Assembly (NCBI GenBank): GCA_017307275.1
Contig: JAFKFK010000015.1
Location: 62,001-126,000, forward strand
Length of the DNA: 64,000 nucleotides
From: Alphaproteobacteria bacterium
GTDB taxonomy: Bacteria; Pseudomonadota; Alphaproteobacteria; Reyranellales; Reyranellaceae
Reading direction: 5' to 3'
This document shows positions 1 to 8,389 of the stretch, piece by piece. Position numbers and translations under genes: made by a program. Below the pieces are notes generated by a model. It did not search any database, was not told the origin of the DNA, and was given only the letters and a program-made list of their open reading frames with translations. How positions within the stretch are numbered: position 1 is the stretch's first letter; every line of letters starts with the position of its first letter.

Positions 1-1193
1 TGACCGCTAAGAAAACTTATACCCGCCCCGACACAGTTTTGGCCGTGTCAGGCCGCGATCCCGACAGTAACTTCGGTATCGTCAATCCGCCCGTCTACCA
101 CGCCTCGACGATCCTCTCTCCGACCATGGAGAAGTTCGAGAACCGCATTCCTTTCGAGGGCTTCGGTTACGGACGCAACGGCACGCCGACCCAGAAGGCA
201 CTCGAAGATGCCGTCGCCGCCATCGAAGGCGCGCATCGTTCCATCGCCGTTCAGTCCGGTCTCGGCGCCGTCACCGGAGCCATCGTGGGCTTCCTCAAGA
301 CCGGCGATCACATGCTGCTGACCGACAACGCCTACGGTCCGGCGCGGCGTTTCGCCAACACGACGTTGAAGAACTTCGGCGTCGAGACAACCTACTTCGA
401 TCCGATGATCGGCGCGGGCATCGAGAAGCTGATGCGGCCGAACACCAAGGTCGTCTATCTCGAAGCCCCCGGCTCCCAGACCTTCGAAGTGCAGGACGTC
501 GATGCCATCGCCGCCGTCGCCAAGAAGGCCGGCGCCGTGGTGATGATCGACAACACCTGGGCAACGCCGCTCTACTTCAAGCCGTTCGAGCATGGTTGCG
601 ACATTTCCATCCATGCCGGCACCAAGTACATCGTCGGCCATTCGGACGCGATGATGGGCATCATCTCCTGCGCGACGCGGCCGCTGTTCGAGGTCGCGAA
701 GACGGCATGCCAGTCTTTCGGCTTCCATGCCGCCCCCGACGATTGCTACCTCGCGCTGCGTGGCCTGCGCACCATGGGCGTGCGCCTGCGCCACCACGAG
801 AAGAGCGGTATCGAGATCGCCCATTGGCTGAAGACGCGGCCCGAGGTCGACAAGGTGCTGCACCCCGCTCTCCCCGACTGCCCTGGCCACGACAACTGGA
901 AGAAGCAGTTCAAGGGCGCGTCGGGCCTGTTTTCGTTCACCTTGCGCGACGGCTACAGCAAGAACGCGCTGGCGGCGATGCTGGATGGCATGGACATCTT
1001 CGGCATGGGCGCTAGCTGGGGCGGCTACGAGAGCCTGATGATCCCGGCCCATCCGGACCAATACCGCACCGCCGTGCCGTGGCCGCAGGGCAAGCAGCTC
1101 CTGCGCGTCCATATCGGCCTCGAAGACGTCGAGGACCTGAAGACCGACCTCGCCGAAGGCTTCGAGCGCCTGAACCGGGCGCACAACGCTTAG
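1..1193 (+). CDS. metC: Cystathionine beta-lyase (first base of start codon lies outside the window)
   Basis: PLP-dependent lyase that cleaves cystathionine to homocysteine, pyruvate and ammonia in methionine synthesis; cytoplasmic. The window opens with TG followed in frame by MetThrAla-like codons (ACC GCT AAG), so the true ATG very probably starts one base before the window; an internal TTG at 39 is a less likely start. The Cys/Met-metabolism PLP fold is clear: substrate loop near GYGRNGTPTQ, the Asp of DNTWATP (about residue 184) that holds the pyridine nitrogen, and the Schiff-base Lys in HAGTKY (about residue 209). About 397 aa is normal for the family. Cystathionine gamma-synthase is the nearest alternative, but the NPPVYHAST and NTWATP blocks favour MetC. 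Confidence 0.9.
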   Translation, partial: TAKKTYTRPDTVLAVSGRDPDSNFGIVNPPVYHASTILSPTMEKFENRIPFEGFGYGRNGTPTQKALEDAVAAIEGAHRSIAVQSGLGAVTGAIVGFLKTGDHMLLTDNAYGPARRFANTTLKNFGVETTYFDPMIGAGIEKLMRPNTKVVYLEAPGSQTFEVQDVDAIAAVAKKAGAVVMIDNTWATPLYFKPFEHGCDISIHAGTKYIVGHSDAMMGIISCATRPLFEVAKTACQSFGFHAAPDDCYLALRGLRTMGVRLRHHEKSGIEIAHWLKTRPEVDKVLHPALPDCPGHDNWKKQFKGASGLFSFTLRDGYSKNALAAMLDGMDIFGMGASWGGYESLMIPAHPDQYRTAVPWPQGKQLLRVHIGLEDVEDLKTDLAEGFERLNRAHNA

Positions 1194-1200
1194 TCGGAAC

Positions 1201-1701
1201 TCAGGCCTTCCGGCAGTCGGCGCAGAGGCCGGTTACTTCCAGAGTCATGTCGCGCGCGGCAAAGCCGCGGCGCTGGGCATCGGCGGTGATGGCTTCGGAG
1301 AGGCCCTCGCCGTCCAGTTCCTGCGCATTGCCGCAGTCGCTGCAGATCAGGAAGAAGCCGCGATGCGCTTCGCCGGGGTGGCTGCATCCGATGAAGGCGT
1401 TCATGCGCTCGATGCGGTGGATCAGGCCGTTCTCGATCAGAAAGTCGAGGGCGCGATAGACCGTCGGCGGCGCGGAGCCGAGGTCCTCGTTACGCAGCTT
1501 GTCGAGCAAGGCATAGGCGCCGACCGGCTTGTGGCTCGACCAGACGAGTTCGAGCACGCGCCGGCGCAGCGGCGTGAACCGCAGGTCCTTGGCGGCACAA
1601 AGCCTCTCCGCGGCGGCCAGCGCATCCTCGACGCAGTGCTTGTGATCGTGTGCATGGGCAGGAGCATGTCCTGCGGGGGCGGCTTTGGCCGGTTTCTTCA
1701 C
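1201..1701 (-). CDS. zur: Zinc uptake regulator Zur (Fur family)
   Basis: Fur-family metal-dependent repressor, expected to shut off zinc-uptake genes when zinc is plentiful. A His-rich N-terminal stretch (HAHDHKH) is followed by a winged helix with the family segment FTPLRRRVLELVW and TVYRALDFL. The dimer domain has HRGFFLICSDCG and a C-terminal CADC, the two CxxC pairs of the structural zinc site. I chose the GTG at 1701 because GGGAAG lies just upstream and a TATAAT hexamer sits about 34-39 bases further up; the longer frame to 1764 would run through that promoter. About 166 aa. It is divergent from hisI. Confidence 0.85.
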   Translation of the reverse strand: MKKPAKAAPAGHAPAHAHDHKHCVEDALAAAERLCAAKDLRFTPLRRRVLELVWSSHKPVGAYALLDKLRNEDLGSAPPTVYRALDFLIENGLIHRIERMNAFIGCSHPGEAHRGFFLICSDCGNAQELDGEGLSEAITADAQRRGFAARDMTLEVTGLCADCRKA

Positions 1702-1723
1702 GAGCTTCCCGATTTGCCAAGCG

Positions 1724-1741
1724 ATGTTATGGCGATTATAC
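1724..1741. promoter_or_regulatory. Candidate zur promoter and Zur-box-like site
   Basis: In the 71-base zur-hisI gap the sequence ATGTTAT-4 nt-ATTATAC is an imperfect dyad resembling the AT-rich core of Zur boxes. Its minus-strand half contains a perfect TATAAT, placed for transcription of zur from the GTG at 1701. Autoregulation, and possible co-control of hisI, is inference. Confidence 0.4.
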
Positions 1742-1772
1742 GCGCCGTTCCCTTCGAAGGCCAAGGCTCGCC

Positions 1773-2183
1773 ATGCCCACCACCTACGAACAAGCCGAGA
1801 TCGACGCGGCGCTGGCCGCTATCAAATTCGACACTCAGGGCCTCGTGCCGGCCATCGCCCAGCAGCATGACAGCGGCGAAGTGCTGATGATGGCCTGGAT
1901 GGACCGCGACGCCGTGGCCGAAACCATGCGCACGGGCCGTGCCTGTTATTGGTCGCGCTCGCGCCGCGCTCCTTGGCGCAAGGGCGACACGTCCGGGCAC
2001 GTCCAGACACTGGTCGACCTGCGCGTCGATTGCGATGGCGACACCCTCCTCGTGATGGTCGAGCAGACTGGCGTTGCCTGCCACACCGGACGGCACAATT
2101 GCTTCTTCCGGGCAATCCGCGGCGGTGTGCTTCAGGAGATCGCGCCCGTCGTCGTCGACATGGACAAGATCGGGAAGGATTGA
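1773..2183 (+). CDS. hisI: Phosphoribosyl-AMP cyclohydrolase HisI
   Basis: Third step of histidine synthesis: opens the adenine ring of phosphoribosyl-AMP; Zn- and Mg-dependent, cytoplasmic. The 136-aa protein carries the signature WRKGDTSGHVQ, the acidic DCDGD loop and the cysteine site CHTGRHNC, so the usual zinc ligands are kept and this is not an obvious zinc-free paralogue. It is a stand-alone HisI without a HisE domain, as in many alphaproteobacteria. The ATG at 1773 matches the family N-terminus; longer frames overlap the zur promoter. The next gene begins 2 bases after its stop. Confidence 0.93.
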   Translation: MPTTYEQAEIDAALAAIKFDTQGLVPAIAQQHDSGEVLMMAWMDRDAVAETMRTGRACYWSRSRRAPWRKGDTSGHVQTLVDLRVDCDGDTLLVMVEQTGVACHTGRHNCFFRAIRGGVLQEIAPVVVDMDKIGKD

Positions 2184-2185
2184 GT

Positions 2186-2671
2186 TTGACCTGTAGCGTT
2201 GGCTTTTCGCGACGTGCCCTTCTCGGTGCCGGCCTGCTCCTGCCACTCGGCGCCTGCGACCAGAACATTTTCGGCCGACGCAAGTCGAACACCCTGTCGC
2301 CCCGCGGCGATCGGCTGGTGCGGCTGATCCAGAACACCGGTACCGACAATATGATGGCGCCAGAGGCCCTGGCGCTGATGGGAATCACCAACGAAGGCCG
2401 CGACATCCCCGTGCGCCAGCTTGCCGCCGATGGCCGCGACGGCCGCTACGTGGTCAGCCTGGTGAACATCCGGAAGATCCACGAGTTCGTCTTCCACCGC
2501 CGTCAGGGCGACATGCTGATCCTGCACCTCAGCGATACGCGCTTTGCGCGATTGCAGAGCGTGCGCTATCCGCGCAACGGCAAGCCTTCGATCATCACCG
2601 ATACCGCCTACGCCGAAGACGACTTCCAACAGCAAATCGCCTTTTGGTTCGACCGCATCCCGGGGCGGTAG
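2186..2671 (+). CDS. Tat-type lipoprotein of unknown function
   Basis: About 161 aa. The N-terminus has SRRALLGAG, a twin-arginine-like motif, then a hydrophobic stretch ending in LGAC, a plausible lipobox, so an exported lipoprotein is likely. The rest is soluble, with no family I recognise. The TTG start at 2186 is preceded by AAGGA at a good distance and lies 2 bases after the hisI stop, so the pair is probably co-transcribed and the start depends on this spacing. No function can be assigned. Confidence 0.65.
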   Translation: MTCSVGFSRRALLGAGLLLPLGACDQNIFGRRKSNTLSPRGDRLVRLIQNTGTDNMMAPEALALMGITNEGRDIPVRQLAADGRDGRYVVSLVNIRKIHEFVFHRRQGDMLILHLSDTRFARLQSVRYPRNGKPSIITDTAYAEDDFQQQIAFWFDRIPGR

Positions 2672-2686
2672 TATTGTGACGGCGAG

Positions 2687-3859
2687 ATGACAGTCGCCGT
2701 CTCTTCCTCCCCGACCGCCCGCAGGACGCTCACCGTCTGCGGTGGGGCGCACGCCCTCCACGACGGCTTCACCGACCTCCTGAACGTTCTCTACCCATTG
2801 CTGCAGGCACAGTTCGGCCTGAGCTATGCCGCCATCGGCGCATTGAAGACTGTCTACTCCGGTGCCATGGCAACCGGGCAGATTCCCTCCGGCATGCTTG
2901 CGGAGCGCTTTGGCGGTGTACGCGTGCTGGCACTCGGGACGGCGCTGATCGCCGTAGGCTACGGCTTCGCCGGTCTGTCGGGTTCACTCTATGGCGTGAT
3001 CGCGGGGTTGTTGCTGGCCGGTCTGGGCGGCAGCACGCAGCATCCGATTGGGTCGAGCCTCGTCGCCGCCATGTATCACGGCCAGCAGTCGCGGACGGCG
3101 CTCGGCACCTACAATTTCACCGGCGATGTCGGCAAAGTCCTGCTCCCCGCGTTGTTTGCCATGGTCGCCGCGTCGCTCGGCTGGCAGCAGGCGATGATGG
3201 TGATGGCCGCCCTCGCCGTTCTCGGCGCCGGCGTGATCATCGCCTCGCTGAAGCCGATCGTCCTGCACGGCAAGGCCGAGCCCTCCAAGGTGATCGCCGG
3301 CCAGAACAGGCCGTGGGCCTACTGGCTCCTGTTCTCGATCCACATCGCCGACGATCTCGTGCGCACCGGCTTTCTGATCTTCCTGCCCTTCCTGCTGCGC
3401 GACAAAGGCGCGGACCTGCCGACGATCGGCCTTGGCCTGTCGCTGCTCTTCGCCGGCGGCGCGGCGGGCAAGCTGGTCATGGGCTGGGTCGGCCTGCGGC
3501 TGGGGGTCGTGCCGTCGGTCGTGCTCACGGAAGTGGCGACGACGCTGCTGGTCCTCGCCCTCCTCCCGTTGTCGCTGGATTTTGCGCTGGTCCTGCTGCC
3601 GGCCGTCGGCCTGATGCTGAACGGCACGTCTTCGGTGCTCTATGGCACCGTTCCGGAGTTCGTGAGCCCCGAGAAGCGCACGCGTGCTTTTGCGATCTTC
3701 TACACCGGCGGTTCGGTGGCTGGCGCCACCGGCCCGTTGCTGTTCGGCCTGCTGGGTGACGTCGTGGGCCTGGCGACGGCTCTCGTTGCCGTCGCCTGCG
3801 TCGCCCTCACCACCGTGCCGATGGTGTGGGCGCTGCGGCCTGCCTTCCGCGACAGCTAG
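2687..3859 (+). CDS. MFS transporter, Fsr-like
   Basis: 390-aa inner-membrane major facilitator with about 12 hydrophobic segments. The N-terminus (GGAHALHDGFTDLLNVLYP) and the first half resemble the fosmidomycin-resistance (Fsr) branch, so drug or metabolite efflux is the best guess. It starts 15 bases after the lipoprotein gene and could share its transcript. Its TAG stop overlaps the TAG of the convergent M81 gene through a shared CTAG. The substrate is not predictable from sequence alone. Confidence 0.8.
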   Translation: MTVAVSSSPTARRTLTVCGGAHALHDGFTDLLNVLYPLLQAQFGLSYAAIGALKTVYSGAMATGQIPSGMLAERFGGVRVLALGTALIAVGYGFAGLSGSLYGVIAGLLLAGLGGSTQHPIGSSLVAAMYHGQQSRTALGTYNFTGDVGKVLLPALFAMVAASLGWQQAMMVMAALAVLGAGVIIASLKPIVLHGKAEPSKVIAGQNRPWAYWLLFSIHIADDLVRTGFLIFLPFLLRDKGADLPTIGLGLSLLFAGGAAGKLVMGWVGLRLGVVPSVVLTEVATTLLVLALLPLSLDFALVLLPAVGLMLNGTSSVLYGTVPEFVSPEKRTRAFAIFYTGGSVAGATGPLLFGLLGDVVGLATALVAVACVALTTVPMVWALRPAFRDS

Positions 3860-5382
3860 GCGCCGTTCCAGACCGGCCCCATCGGCCGGAGCTTGATGCC
3901 CTTGCGCAGGTGCTTGTAGGGCATGTCGACGGGGTCGGTGATGTGCGCACCGGTCGACCGCACCACCAGGATGGTCTCGGCAATCGGCTGGAAGTCGGCC
4001 CGGAAATGGACCGTCGACTTGAGGCCGAGGATCGGCACCTTCGAAGGCTCGACGCCGACATGGCGGAACATCTCCTGGTCGGCAGCCTGCACGCGCTTGG
4101 CGGCTAACACCGCCGAGACACCACTCGCCTCGTCGGTGACCAGCGCCATCGGCCCGATCTGGAACTTGGCGCCGCCATAGAATGGACCCGTCCCGGTGAA
4201 CTTGCCGTCGCCGACCTTGACCACGCGCCAGTCGGCCTCGATCGGCGTCTCGCCGCCATAGCCCACGACAGCGCCGATGCCGCGCCGCATGATGTTGCCT
4301 TCACCAGCTTCCGCCGCAGCCTTGGCGGCCTCCTCGTCGACGATCATGCCGATCACCGCGCCCTTCGCCTTGTGGCGCATCAGGGCCGCCAGCAAGCCGA
4401 CCGTGTCCGACGTTCCGCCGGCGCCGGGATTGTCTTGCACGTCCGCCAGCACGATGGGCTTCTTCGCACCCTTCGACAGCTCAATGGCACGAAGCGCCGC
4501 CTGGTCCGGGTCCAGCAACTCGCCGTCGAAGGCCTTTTCGTGCGCCTTCACGGTTGCGGCGAGTTTGTCGGCCGCCGCTTCGACCGCTTCCTTGTCATGG
4601 CCATAGACCACGAGCGCGGGGCCGCATTGGGCGATGTCGGCGGGCGGGAATCCCGGCGTATGGGTGACGCTGACGATGCCTTGATTGTGGCTCTTCTCGC
4701 CGGCCTCAAGTTCGCCTACGAGATCGAAGATGCCCTTCGCCGGCTCGATGAAGGTGCACTGCCAGACCAGCGGGATCAGGAAATCGAGCTGGCGATAGGC
4801 GCGATAGACCGGACGTTTCTCCCTGAGGAGCTTGTCGAGCAGCTCGATGGCGCGCTTACCCGTCACGGCCATGTCGATGTGCGGATAGGTGCGATAGCCG
4901 ACCAGCGCGGTGGCGAGCTTCGCCATCTCCGGCGTCAGGTTCGCGTGATAGTCGAGGCTCGCCACGATCGGCAGGTCATTTCCGACGATGCTGCGGATGC
5001 GGCGCAGCAACTCGCCCTCGCCGTCTTCGGTGTTCTCCGCGACCATCGCGCCGTGCAGGTCGAGATAGACCGCATCGAACGGGCCAAGCTTGCGCAGGTC
5101 CTCGTCGAACAGCTTCCACATCCGCTCGTAGGCATCCTCGGTGACGTAGGACGCCGGCGCCGCGGCTGCCCAGGCGAGCGGCACGATCTCGTGGCCAAGC
5201 TCGGCGAGCTTCTTGACCGCACCGGCAATTGGAATGTTGTAGCCCTCGACGCCTGCAATCATCTCCTGCCCGCGCAACAACGGCGGCCAGGCGTCGGCTC
5301 GAACGAACTCCTCCCAGGTGGCCTGCTGCGGCGCGAACGTATTGGTCTCGTGCTGAAAACCGCCCACTGCAATCCGCGCCAT
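3856..5382 (-). CDS. M81 family metallopeptidase (MlrC-like)
   Basis: 508-aa protein of the MlrC (microcystinase C) family, a probable zinc hydrolase acting on small linear peptides or related amides. The N-terminal domain starts RIAVGGFQHETNTFAP, the family hallmark. It includes YLDLHGAMV and SLDYHANLT, which supply likely metal-binding His and Asp residues, and the C-terminal MlrC domain follows. The ATG at 5382 has a purine-rich AGGGGAGAAG upstream; the longer frame to 5601 has no family sequence. In most bacteria the true substrate of this family is unknown, and microcystin degradation should not be assumed. Confidence 0.87.
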   Translation of the reverse strand: MARIAVGGFQHETNTFAPQQATWEEFVRADAWPPLLRGQEMIAGVEGYNIPIAGAVKKLAELGHEIVPLAWAAAAPASYVTEDAYERMWKLFDEDLRKLGPFDAVYLDLHGAMVAENTEDGEGELLRRIRSIVGNDLPIVASLDYHANLTPEMAKLATALVGYRTYPHIDMAVTGKRAIELLDKLLREKRPVYRAYRQLDFLIPLVWQCTFIEPAKGIFDLVGELEAGEKSHNQGIVSVTHTPGFPPADIAQCGPALVVYGHDKEAVEAAADKLAATVKAHEKAFDGELLDPDQAALRAIELSKGAKKPIVLADVQDNPGAGGTSDTVGLLAALMRHKAKGAVIGMIVDEEAAKAAAEAGEGNIMRRGIGAVVGYGGETPIEADWRVVKVGDGKFTGTGPFYGGAKFQIGPMALVTDEASGVSAVLAAKRVQAADQEMFRHVGVEPSKVPILGLKSTVHFRADFQPIAETILVVRSTGAHITDPVDMPYKHLRKGIKLRPMGPVWNGA

Positions 5383-5461
5383 TGCGCTCTTCTCCCCTTC
5401 ACATGAACTCTGTCGGGTCCGACCATAGCACCGGCAATCGAGCCAAGGAGCGTGCCAAAAT

Positions 5462-5782
5462 TTGCATCTCGCCCGAGTAACACTGTGCCTTGCGATGGCC
5501 CTGGGTACTGCAGCCTGCGGGCCGCCCGGTTCATGGCAAAGAGCCGATACCGGAGAGGCCGCGACCGCTGCGGATTGGACGCAGTGCAAGCAAGCGGCCA
5601 AGGAGGAAGCTGACCGCCGCTACGTCTTCAGTTTCCCGTTCCCCTATCCGCTGGGGTGGGCCGGACGTCAGCCGAGCTATCTCGAATGGCAACAGCGCTT
5701 CGAGGCGGTCAAGTCGCAGGAGGAAAGCCGCCTCGCCGACACGTGCATGCGCGAGAAAGGTTATGCCCGCGCGGCCTCGTGA
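5462..5782 (+). CDS. Small putative lipoprotein
   Basis: 106-aa protein with a short hydrophobic leader ending in LGTAACG, a reasonable lipobox (lipidated Cys near residue 19). The mature part has two further Cys (QCKQ and TCMRE) that could form a disulfide, and a Pro/aromatic-rich middle (FPFPYPLGW). No family recognised. The TTG at 5462 is the only start that keeps the leader; AAGGAG lies about 12 bases upstream. The 3' end overlaps the convergent TetR gene by 22 bases. Confidence 0.6.
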   Translation: MHLARVTLCLAMALGTAACGPPGSWQRADTGEAATAADWTQCKQAAKEEADRRYVFSFPFPYPLGWAGRQPSYLEWQQRFEAVKSQEESRLADTCMREKGYARAAS

Positions 5783-6360
5783 CGAAAGGCCCGGCTGGCC
5801 GCTTCCGCGAAGGCTTTGAGTGTCGAGGCCTTGGCGCCATCGCGTGCCGCGGCCGACATGCCTGCGAGGGCAATCGCCACCAGGTCCGCGAGTTCGTCGG
5901 CGCGTGCGGGAAACTCCGTCGCGATGAAATCGCGGATGCGGGCGCGGCCGGCCTCTTTCAGGGCCGCTGCCAGAGCACGAGCCTCGGGATCGGTACTGTT
6001 GCGCGTGCCGTCCATCACCAGACAGCCCGCAGCGCCGTCCTGCTCCGGGTAGATCCGGGCCGCTTCGAGCAACGTTCGCTCGATCACCTCCGCCACCGAT
6101 CCGCCTTCGAGGAGTGCGTTGCCGAAGACATTGGCCTTGCTTGCCGTGTAGCGCTCGAGGGCCTGCTCGAAGAGACCGGCCTTGCTGCCGAAGGCGGCGT
6201 AGAAGCTGGGCGGCTTGATGCCGAGTTCGCTCCCAAGTTCGGCGACGCCGACAGCGTCGTAGCCGCGCCTGTGGAACAGCTTCACGGCCCGGTCGACCGC
6301 CTCATCTATGTCGAAAGTGCGAGGCCTCCCGCGCGGCTGTGCTTTTTCTGTAGCGGTCAC
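5761..6360 (-). CDS. TetR-family repressor, probable regulator of bdcA (BdcR-like)
   Basis: 199-aa TetR-type repressor. The N-terminal HTH is clear: FDIDEAVDRAVKLFHRRGYDAVGVAEL, then a recognition helix in KPPSFYAAFGSKAGLF. The C-terminal ligand domain includes CLVMDGTRN, seen in the YjgJ/BdcR branch. It is divergent from a close BdcA homologue, the arrangement known for E. coli bdcR-bdcA. I use the GTG at 6360, which has AAGGA 9 bases upstream; the frame could extend to an ATG at 6405. Two copies of a 14-bp motif flank its start, suggesting autoregulation. Confidence 0.83.
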   Translation of the reverse strand: MTATEKAQPRGRPRTFDIDEAVDRAVKLFHRRGYDAVGVAELGSELGIKPPSFYAAFGSKAGLFEQALERYTASKANVFGNALLEGGSVAEVIERTLLEAARIYPEQDGAAGCLVMDGTRNSTDPEARALAAALKEAGRARIRDFIATEFPARADELADLVAIALAGMSAAARDGAKASTLKAFAEAASRAFRHEAARA

Positions 6361-6362
6361 TA
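6349..6362. promoter_or_regulatory. TetR operator candidate, copy 1
   Basis: TGTAGCGGTCACTA. The inner 12 bases have dyad character (TAG...CTA with GTG/CAC flanks). It overlaps the GTG start of the TetR gene and recurs 36 bases away as copy 2 in the same orientation. Inferred to be the site bound by the divergent TetR repressor. Confidence 0.55.
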
Positions 6363-6397
6363 AAAATAGTCCTTGCGCATTGGTCGCCTGATTAATA

Positions 6398-6411
6398 TGT
6401 AGCAACCACTA
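6398..6411. promoter_or_regulatory. TetR operator candidate, copy 2
   Basis: TGTAGCAACCACTA matches copy 1 at 11 of 14 positions, differing only in the centre, and lies 21 bases upstream of the bdcA-like ATG. It is placed to block the SDR promoter. The match to copy 1 is seen directly; the binding is inferred. Confidence 0.55.
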
Positions 6412-6432
6412 TACAATATCAAGGAAGCCGAC

Positions 6433-7146
6433 ATGGCCGATTTCTCTGGCAAGAATGTACTGATCCTGGGTGGCAGCCGCGGTATCGGTGCCGCAATCGT
6501 TCGCCGCTTTTCCGCGGGTGGCGGCAAGCTCGCCTTTACCTATTCCGGCTCCAAGGACGCTGCCGAAGCGCTGGCCAAGGAGACGGGTGCGGAGGCCATC
6601 CAGACCGACAGTGCCGACCGCAAGGCGCTGACCGCCACCGTCGCCGGCCGTGGCCCTCTCGATGTGCTGGTCGTCAATGCCGGCATAGCCATTTTGGGAG
6701 ACCCGCTCACCATCGAACCGGATGCGGTCGACCGCCTGATCGACGTCAATGTACGTGCCCCCTACCACGCAGCAGTCGAAGCCGCGCGGAAGATGAACCG
6801 CGACGGCCGCATCATCGTAATCGGTTCGGTGAATGGCGACCGCATGCCCTTTGCAGGTGGGGCTGCCTATGCCCTTACCAAGTCCGCCGTTCAGGGAATG
6901 GTGCGTGGCCTCGCCCGCGATTTCGGCGACCGAGGCATCACGGTCAACAGCGTGCAGCCGGGGCCAACCGACAGCGACATGAATCCGGCCAACGGACCAA
7001 TGGCAGGTCTCATGCACAGCTTCATGGCGGTGAAGCGCCACATCCGGGCCGACGAGGTCGCGGAACTGACGGCCTATCTCGCGGGCCCGCACGGCGCGAT
7101 GATCACGGGCTCGATGCAGACGATCGACGGTGGCTTCGGGGCTTAG
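6433..7146 (+). CDS. bdcA: BdcA-like SDR family oxidoreductase
   Basis: 237-aa short-chain dehydrogenase closely resembling E. coli BdcA (YjgI), a protein reported to bind cyclic-di-GMP and affect biofilm dispersal. It has the NAD(P) motif GGSRGIG, then NAG at VVNAGIA, the catalytic region IGSVNGDRMP with Tyr and Lys in YALTKSA, and the tail MQTIDGGFGA. The GSVNGDRMP block and the NPANGPM loop are typical of BdcA. It is divergent from a TetR gene with paired operators. The enzymatic substrate is unknown; the c-di-GMP role is carried over from the E. coli protein. Confidence 0.85.
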   Translation: MADFSGKNVLILGGSRGIGAAIVRRFSAGGGKLAFTYSGSKDAAEALAKETGAEAIQTDSADRKALTATVAGRGPLDVLVVNAGIAILGDPLTIEPDAVDRLIDVNVRAPYHAAVEAARKMNRDGRIIVIGSVNGDRMPFAGGAAYALTKSAVQGMVRGLARDFGDRGITVNSVQPGPTDSDMNPANGPMAGLMHSFMAVKRHIRADEVAELTAYLAGPHGAMITGSMQTIDGGFGA

Positions 7147-8030
7147 CCTTTACCGGCAGCGTCTTCGATGGAGCGCAGCAGGACTGGCCAATACTCCTCG
7201 CCATGGCCCAGTTCCACGGCGCGCTCCATCAATTCACGCGCCACGTCGGCGCCGAGCGCCGGCACGCCGGTTTCGTCCGCCATCTCGATGGCGTAGCTCA
7301 GGTCCTTGAGCGCGTACTTCGTCGAGAAGGCACGCTCGGGGAATACGCCCAACAGCATTGCCTTCATGCCGTGATTGCGCAGCGCGAAGGAATCGGCGGA
7401 GCCCTTGGTCAGGGTCTCGAACAGGACCTTGCCATCGACGTCGTTGGCTCGCGCAATGGACAGGGCCTCGCCCAGCGCCACGACGGTCTGAAACAGGATC
7501 ATGTTGTTCAGGATCTTGACCGTCTGGCCAGCCCCTGCCTCGCCGCAATGTGTGACCTCGCTCGCCATGTGGCGCAGTAGCGGCTCGATACGCCCGAAGG
7601 TCGGCGCCGTAGCGCCCACCATGATCGACAGCGTGCCGTCGATGGCGGCCTGGCGCGTCCGTGCCACCGGCGCATCGGCGAAGGCCGCAGCCCTGCCCTC
7701 GAATTCGGCATAGAGCCGCCGCGCCAAACGGGGCGGTGCCGTGCTGAGGTCGACGACAGTCCAGCCGAGCTTCGCCTTGGTCGTGAGGCCATTCGGACCG
7801 AGACAGATTTCCTCCACTTCCTTGCCACCCGGCAGCGACAGGAAGATCGTGCGGCAGCTCTCGGCGATCTCGTCGACCGAGGCAGCCTTCACGCCGTCGG
7901 CGGCCAGTCGCTTCAGAGGCGCCTCGTCGCGATCGGCCGCCAGGACCGTCATGCCGCTCTTGCGCGCCAGGTTGCGGCACATCGGCTCTCCCATGGTGCC
8001 GACGCCGATGAATCCGATCATGTCCGTCAT
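7143..8030 (-). CDS. NAD(P)-dependent beta-hydroxyacid dehydrogenase (3-hydroxyisobutyrate dehydrogenase-like)
   Basis: 295-aa member of the 6-phosphogluconate/3-hydroxyisobutyrate dehydrogenase superfamily. The N-terminal Rossmann motif is IGFIGVGTMGEPM. The substrate-binding part has DAPVARTRQAAIDGTLSIMVG, a departure from the usual GGxxGA loop, and the catalytic Lys lies in GAGQTVKILNN. It begins one base after the cupin gene stops, so the two form an operon, possibly with the HAD gene upstream. The substrate (hydroxyisobutyrate, tartronate semialdehyde or succinic semialdehyde type) cannot be settled from sequence. Confidence 0.85.
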   Translation of the reverse strand: MTDMIGFIGVGTMGEPMCRNLARKSGMTVLAADRDEAPLKRLAADGVKAASVDEIAESCRTIFLSLPGGKEVEEICLGPNGLTTKAKLGWTVVDLSTAPPRLARRLYAEFEGRAAAFADAPVARTRQAAIDGTLSIMVGATAPTFGRIEPLLRHMASEVTHCGEAGAGQTVKILNNMILFQTVVALGEALSIARANDVDGKVLFETLTKGSADSFALRNHGMKAMLLGVFPERAFSTKYALKDLSYAIEMADETGVPALGADVARELMERAVELGHGEEYWPVLLRSIEDAAGKG

Positions 8031-8031
8031 A

Positions 8032-8361
8032 TCAGTCCACTATGAAAAGTTTGGCGCCCTTCTCGGTGCGCGAACGGTGGGCAAGCGTGCCGTCTGCCAC
8101 CTGGTAGCTCTGGCCGGGCTTAAGCACGACGGTGCGGCCATCGGCCAGTTCGGTCGACAGTTCACCTTCAAGCACCAGGAGGACATGGCCCTTCTGGCAC
8201 CAATGGTCGGCGAGATAGCCGGGCGTGTACTCGACCATGCGCACACGAATGTTGTTGAAGTTGCGCGTACGCCAGAACGCCTTGCCGGTTTCGCCGGGGT
8301 GTTCCGTGCGCTCAACGCCGTCCCATTCGGTCGTGCCGAAGGGTATGTCGAACATCAGCAT
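8032..8361 (-). CDS. DHCW-motif-type cupin protein
   Basis: 109-aa single cupin barrel. Metal-site candidates are His in ADHWCQKGH, Glu in EGELSTE and His in GTLAHRS, matching the small DHCW-cupin family. The substrate is unknown; a role in handling small acids or sugars is possible. Start at 8361 or an alternative ATG at 8355; the long frame to 8478 runs into the HAD gene and is rejected. The next gene starts one base after its stop, suggesting translational coupling with the dehydrogenase. Confidence 0.78.
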   Translation of the reverse strand: MLMFDIPFGTTEWDGVERTEHPGETGKAFWRTRNFNNIRVRMVEYTPGYLADHWCQKGHVLLVLEGELSTELADGRTVVLKPGQSYQVADGTLAHRSRTEKGAKLFIVD

Positions 8362-8389
8362 GGCCAAGCCTCTAGCATGGAATCGATGA

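Noticed and set aside
48..1184. Long minus-strand frame opposite metC
   Set aside because: It lies wholly opposite a clear MetC gene and its translation is Arg/Ala/Gly-rich with no family pattern.
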